Origin: Comamonadaceae bacterium
GTDB lineage: Bacteria; Pseudomonadota; Gammaproteobacteria; Burkholderiales; Burkholderiaceae_C
DNA: 57,387 nt
Assembly: GCA_027488115.1 (NCBI GenBank)
Contig: JAIYCG010000027.1
Location: 1 to 57,387 of the forward strand
Direction: 5' to 3'
The notes under the pieces are model-generated. The model saw only the letters and a list, made by a program, of their open reading frames with translations, searched no databases and was not told the origin of the DNA. Positions within the stretch are counted from its first letter, which is position 1. Each line of letters opens with the position of its first letter. Shown here one piece after another: positions 55,434 through 57,387 of the stretch. A program made the position numbers and the translations under genes.

Positions 55434-57065
55434 ATGAATCCTTTGTTGACTGACAGGGCGCAGATACTGGCGCAATTGGACACTGTCCAAGAGTTTGACC
55501 TGGCCATCATTGGGGGGGGTGCGACGGGCCTTGGCGTTGCCGTTGATGCGGCCGTTCGTGGCATGAAAGTGGTGCTCTTAGAGGCCCATGACTTTGCCAA
55601 AGGTACATCGTCTCGCTCGACCAAACTGGTTCATGGCGGTGTGCGTTATTTGGCGCAAGGCCATTTGCCCTTGGTTTGGGAAGCTTTACGGGAGCGCCAA
55701 CACCTGCTGTCGAATGCGCCGCATTTGGTCCACTCCATGCCGTTCGTCATGCCAGCCTATCGACGAAGAGACCAATGGTTTTATGGCCTTGAATTGAAAC
55801 TCTATGATTTGCTAGCAGGCCCTGCAAGGCTCGGTCCTACACGTTTGCTTGGGCATGCAGAAACCTTGCTGGCACTGCCAGGCGTTCGGGTGACCCATTT
55901 GGTGGGGGGTGTCCAATATTGGGATGCCCAATTTGACGATGCTCGTTTGGCTTTGGCCTTGGCACGCACAGCAGCCTCGCACGGTGCGCTGATGCTGAAC
56001 CACATGCCGGTCACCGGCCTTTTGACGGAGCATCCATCAGGGCGTATTAAAGGCTTGACCTGCTTAGACGCTGAGACGGGTCAAGAGCGCAACTTGAAAG
56101 CCCGTTGTGTGGTCAATGCCACGGGTGTTTGGGTTGACCACATTGAGGCCATGTTGCATGCTCCTTCCGGTCAACTGAGTGGCGACAAACTGCCGCGTGC
56201 GGTCAGGCCAAGCCAAGGCGCTCACCTGGTGGTGGATGCTTCCTTTTGGCCGGGAGCATCGGCCTTGTTGGTGCCGCACACCCAAGACGGCCGCGTTCTT
56301 TTTGCAGTGCCTTGGCAGGGCAAAGTATTGCTGGGCACCACAGACACCCCCAAAACGCAGGTGGATTGGGAGCCCAAAGCGCTGGAATCTGAAATTGACC
56401 AAATTTTGCAAGAAGCTGGCAAATACTTGGTCAAGCCACCTCAGCGTTCAGATGTCAGCAGTGTTTGGGCAGGGCTTCGGCCTTTGGCGCGCCCAGATCA
56501 AACATCCAATGAACAAGGTGCGACCCAAAATGTGAGTCGGGAACACGCCATCAGCGTAGCCTCCAATGGCCTGGTCAGTGTCACAGGTGGGAAGTGGACG
56601 ACGTACCGCGCCATGGCGGCCGATGTGATGCAATCGATTCGCAAGGCGCAACTCATCTCTTTGACTTCTGAAGACGTGACGCTTGAGACCAAGTTGTGGG
56701 GTGCTCAGACTCTGAAGACAGCAGATGTCATGCAAAAGGAATGCGGAAATGGCGGCGCCTCGGTTTCGGTCAGTCCCTACGGCACAGATGCAGACCTTTT
56801 GGCAAGCTTGCCTGGCGCAAGCACCGGCTTGGGAGCGTTGCATAGCAGCCAATTAAGTGAAGCCATGGTGCGTTTTGCAGCGCGCTATGAATATGCTCGC
56901 ACAGTTGAAGATGTCTTGGCCCGTCGAAATCGCTTGTTGTTTTTGGATGCCAGTGCAGCGCTGGCGACGGCGCCCTTGGTGGCAGACATCCTGATCACTG
57001 AAACGGGCGTTTCGCCACAATTGGCGGCTTTTGAAGCCTTGGCAAAGTCCTATCAAATGCCCTAA
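55434..57065 (+). CDS. glpD: FAD-dependent glycerol-3-phosphate dehydrogenase
   Basis: Membrane-associated flavoenzyme that oxidises glycerol-3-phosphate to dihydroxyacetone phosphate and feeds electrons to quinone. The 543-residue product begins with the FAD fold DLAIIGGGATGLGVAVDAAVRG, then TSSRSTKLVHGGVRYL and QLSGDKLPRAVRPSQGAHLV; VTGGKWTTYRAMA is the family C-domain start. The Gly motif is encoded across a run of eight G (55512-55519). Follows glpK after 9 bases. Confidence 0.96.
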   Translation: MNPLLTDRAQILAQLDTVQEFDLAIIGGGATGLGVAVDAAVRGMKVVLLEAHDFAKGTSSRSTKLVHGGVRYLAQGHLPLVWEALRERQHLLSNAPHLVHSMPFVMPAYRRRDQWFYGLELKLYDLLAGPARLGPTRLLGHAETLLALPGVRVTHLVGGVQYWDAQFDDARLALALARTAASHGALMLNHMPVTGLLTEHPSGRIKGLTCLDAETGQERNLKARCVVNATGVWVDHIEAMLHAPSGQLSGDKLPRAVRPSQGAHLVVDASFWPGASALLVPHTQDGRVLFAVPWQGKVLLGTTDTPKTQVDWEPKALESEIDQILQEAGKYLVKPPQRSDVSSVWAGLRPLARPDQTSNEQGATQNVSREHAISVASNGLVSVTGGKWTTYRAMAADVMQSIRKAQLISLTSEDVTLETKLWGAQTLKTADVMQKECGNGGASVSVSPYGTDADLLASLPGASTGLGALHSSQLSEAMVRFAARYEYARTVEDVLARRNRLLFLDASAALATAPLVADILITETGVSPQLAAFEALAKSYQMP

Positions 57066-57099
57066 ATGCAGTTTTCTTGGGTTTTTGGCCCAAAAAGTG

Positions 57100-57127
57100 T
57101 TGACACCGCCCAAAATTGTTGTAATAT
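57100..57127 (+). promoter_or_regulatory. Promoter of the rplN-led ribosomal operon
   Basis: TTGACA (57100-57105), a 16-base spacer and TAATAT (57122-57127); transcription would start around 57134, giving a leader of roughly 165 bases before rplN. The 235-base gap between glpD and rplN contains no gene. Confidence 0.7.
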
Positions 57128-57237
57128 CGCGGGCTTCGCTTGTAAAAAAGCGGAGTTATCTACCCAAACAAAAGCGCTGTGAGTGGTTCACGGTGTGGAT
57201 GACGGGTCCAAGACTGATCTTGGTGCTGTAAATGATC

Positions 57238-57261
57238 AAAGGCTTTGCAAAAAGCTTTTTT
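57238..57261 (+). terminator. Terminator-like hairpin in the rplN leader
   Basis: AAAGGCTTT-GCAA-AAAGCTTTT: a 9-bp stem (one G-T pair) capped by a GNRA-type tetraloop GCAA, followed by T's (run 57256-57261), 40 bases before the rplN ATG. It could be an attenuator, or simply the end of a glpD transcript. Confidence 0.5.
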
Positions 57262-57300
57262 GACCTTCGGTGCACAAGGTGCAAGTTGGGAAATATTGAA

Positions 57301-57387
57301 ATGATTCAGACAGAAACTCGGTTGGATGTTGCCGACAACACCGGCGCTAAGTCCGTCCTTTGCATCAAGGTGCTTGGCGGATCTAAA
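57301..57387 (+). CDS. rplN: 50S ribosomal protein L14 (5' part, cut by window end)
   Basis: The first 29 codons of rpl[21 protein letters not shown] is the strongly conserved L14 N terminus and CIKVLGGS follows. L14 binds 23S rRNA at the subunit interface. The gene continues beyond the window. Its own promoter precedes it, and glpD rather than rpsQ lies upstream, so in this genome the spc-type operon is separated from the S10 operon. Confidence 0.95.
   Translation, partial: MIQTETRLDVADNTGAKSVLCIKVLGGSK

Noticed and set aside
57072..57096. Inverted repeat TTGGG/CCCAA after glpD as a terminator
   Set aside because: Only five paired bases and no T-run after the 3' arm on the plus strand; the rplN promoter begins immediately downstream.

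Overview
The window looks like chromosomal DNA of a betaproteobacterium, most likely Burkholderiales, family Comamonadaceae (Limnohabitans- or Rhodoferax-like). This is inferred from moderate GC, protein sequence character, beta-type families (PhaM, DUF3567, DUF3108, zf-CHCC protein) and neighbourhoods such as gatCAB-pyrE-xth and recG-oxyR-ubiA. It is densely coded: no gap between genes exceeds about 300 bases, and I see no rRNA, tRNA, CRISPR array or insertion sequence. Fifty-eight protein genes are called; the last (rplN) is cut by the window edge.

Layout. 1-4.9 kb: tRNA-dependent amidotransferase gatCAB, then pyrE and a divergent exonuclease III gene. 4.9-10 kb: a lysine-methyltransferase-like gene and a four-gene minus-strand accessory cluster that reads as a colicin V-type bacteriocin system: HlyD adaptor, CPBP membrane protein, double-glycine peptide precursor, C39-peptidase ABC exporter. 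10-20 kb: MBL hydrolase, M48 protease, AmpG-like permease, two-component system, LPS-type glycosyltransferase, zinc-finger protein, ilvE, a membrane protein, radA, a nitronate monooxygenase-like gene. 20.2-29.6 kb: homoprotocatechuate meta-cleavage cluster hpaR-G1-G2-E-D-F-H-I followed by a class II aldolase, a ketopantoate reductase-like enzyme and a DMT transporter. 29.5-32.3 kb: rsmI divergent from yraN-diaA-dolP. 32.3-45 kb: mixed metabolism (HIBADH-type dehydrogenase, yggS, glcD, purU, beta-alanine-type transaminase, AbrB-like membrane protein, FAH hydrolase, DksA-like protein, enoyl-CoA hydratase, GST, phaM, FIST protein). 46-57 kb: tgt-queA, an HTH regulator, recG-oxyR-ubiA, proC, glpK-glpD and the start of an rplN-led ribosomal operon.

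How the genes work together. The hpa genes encode a full route from 3,4-dihydroxyphenylacetate to pyruvate and succinate semialdehyde under a MarR-type repressor, with a perfect 16-bp palindrome just before hpaR; the hydroxylase hpaBC is not here. The bacteriocin cluster has precursor, processing exporter, adaptor and a candidate immunity protein, with a strong intrinsic terminator between precursor and exporter that overlaps the exporter's first possible start codon. Several gene pairs are extremely compact: rsmI and yraN share one base between their antisense start codons, pyrE and xth start 10 bp apart, and three convergent pairs have abutting or overlapping stop codons. A perfect FNR-type site lies between the DksA-like gene and the enoyl-CoA hydratase gene.
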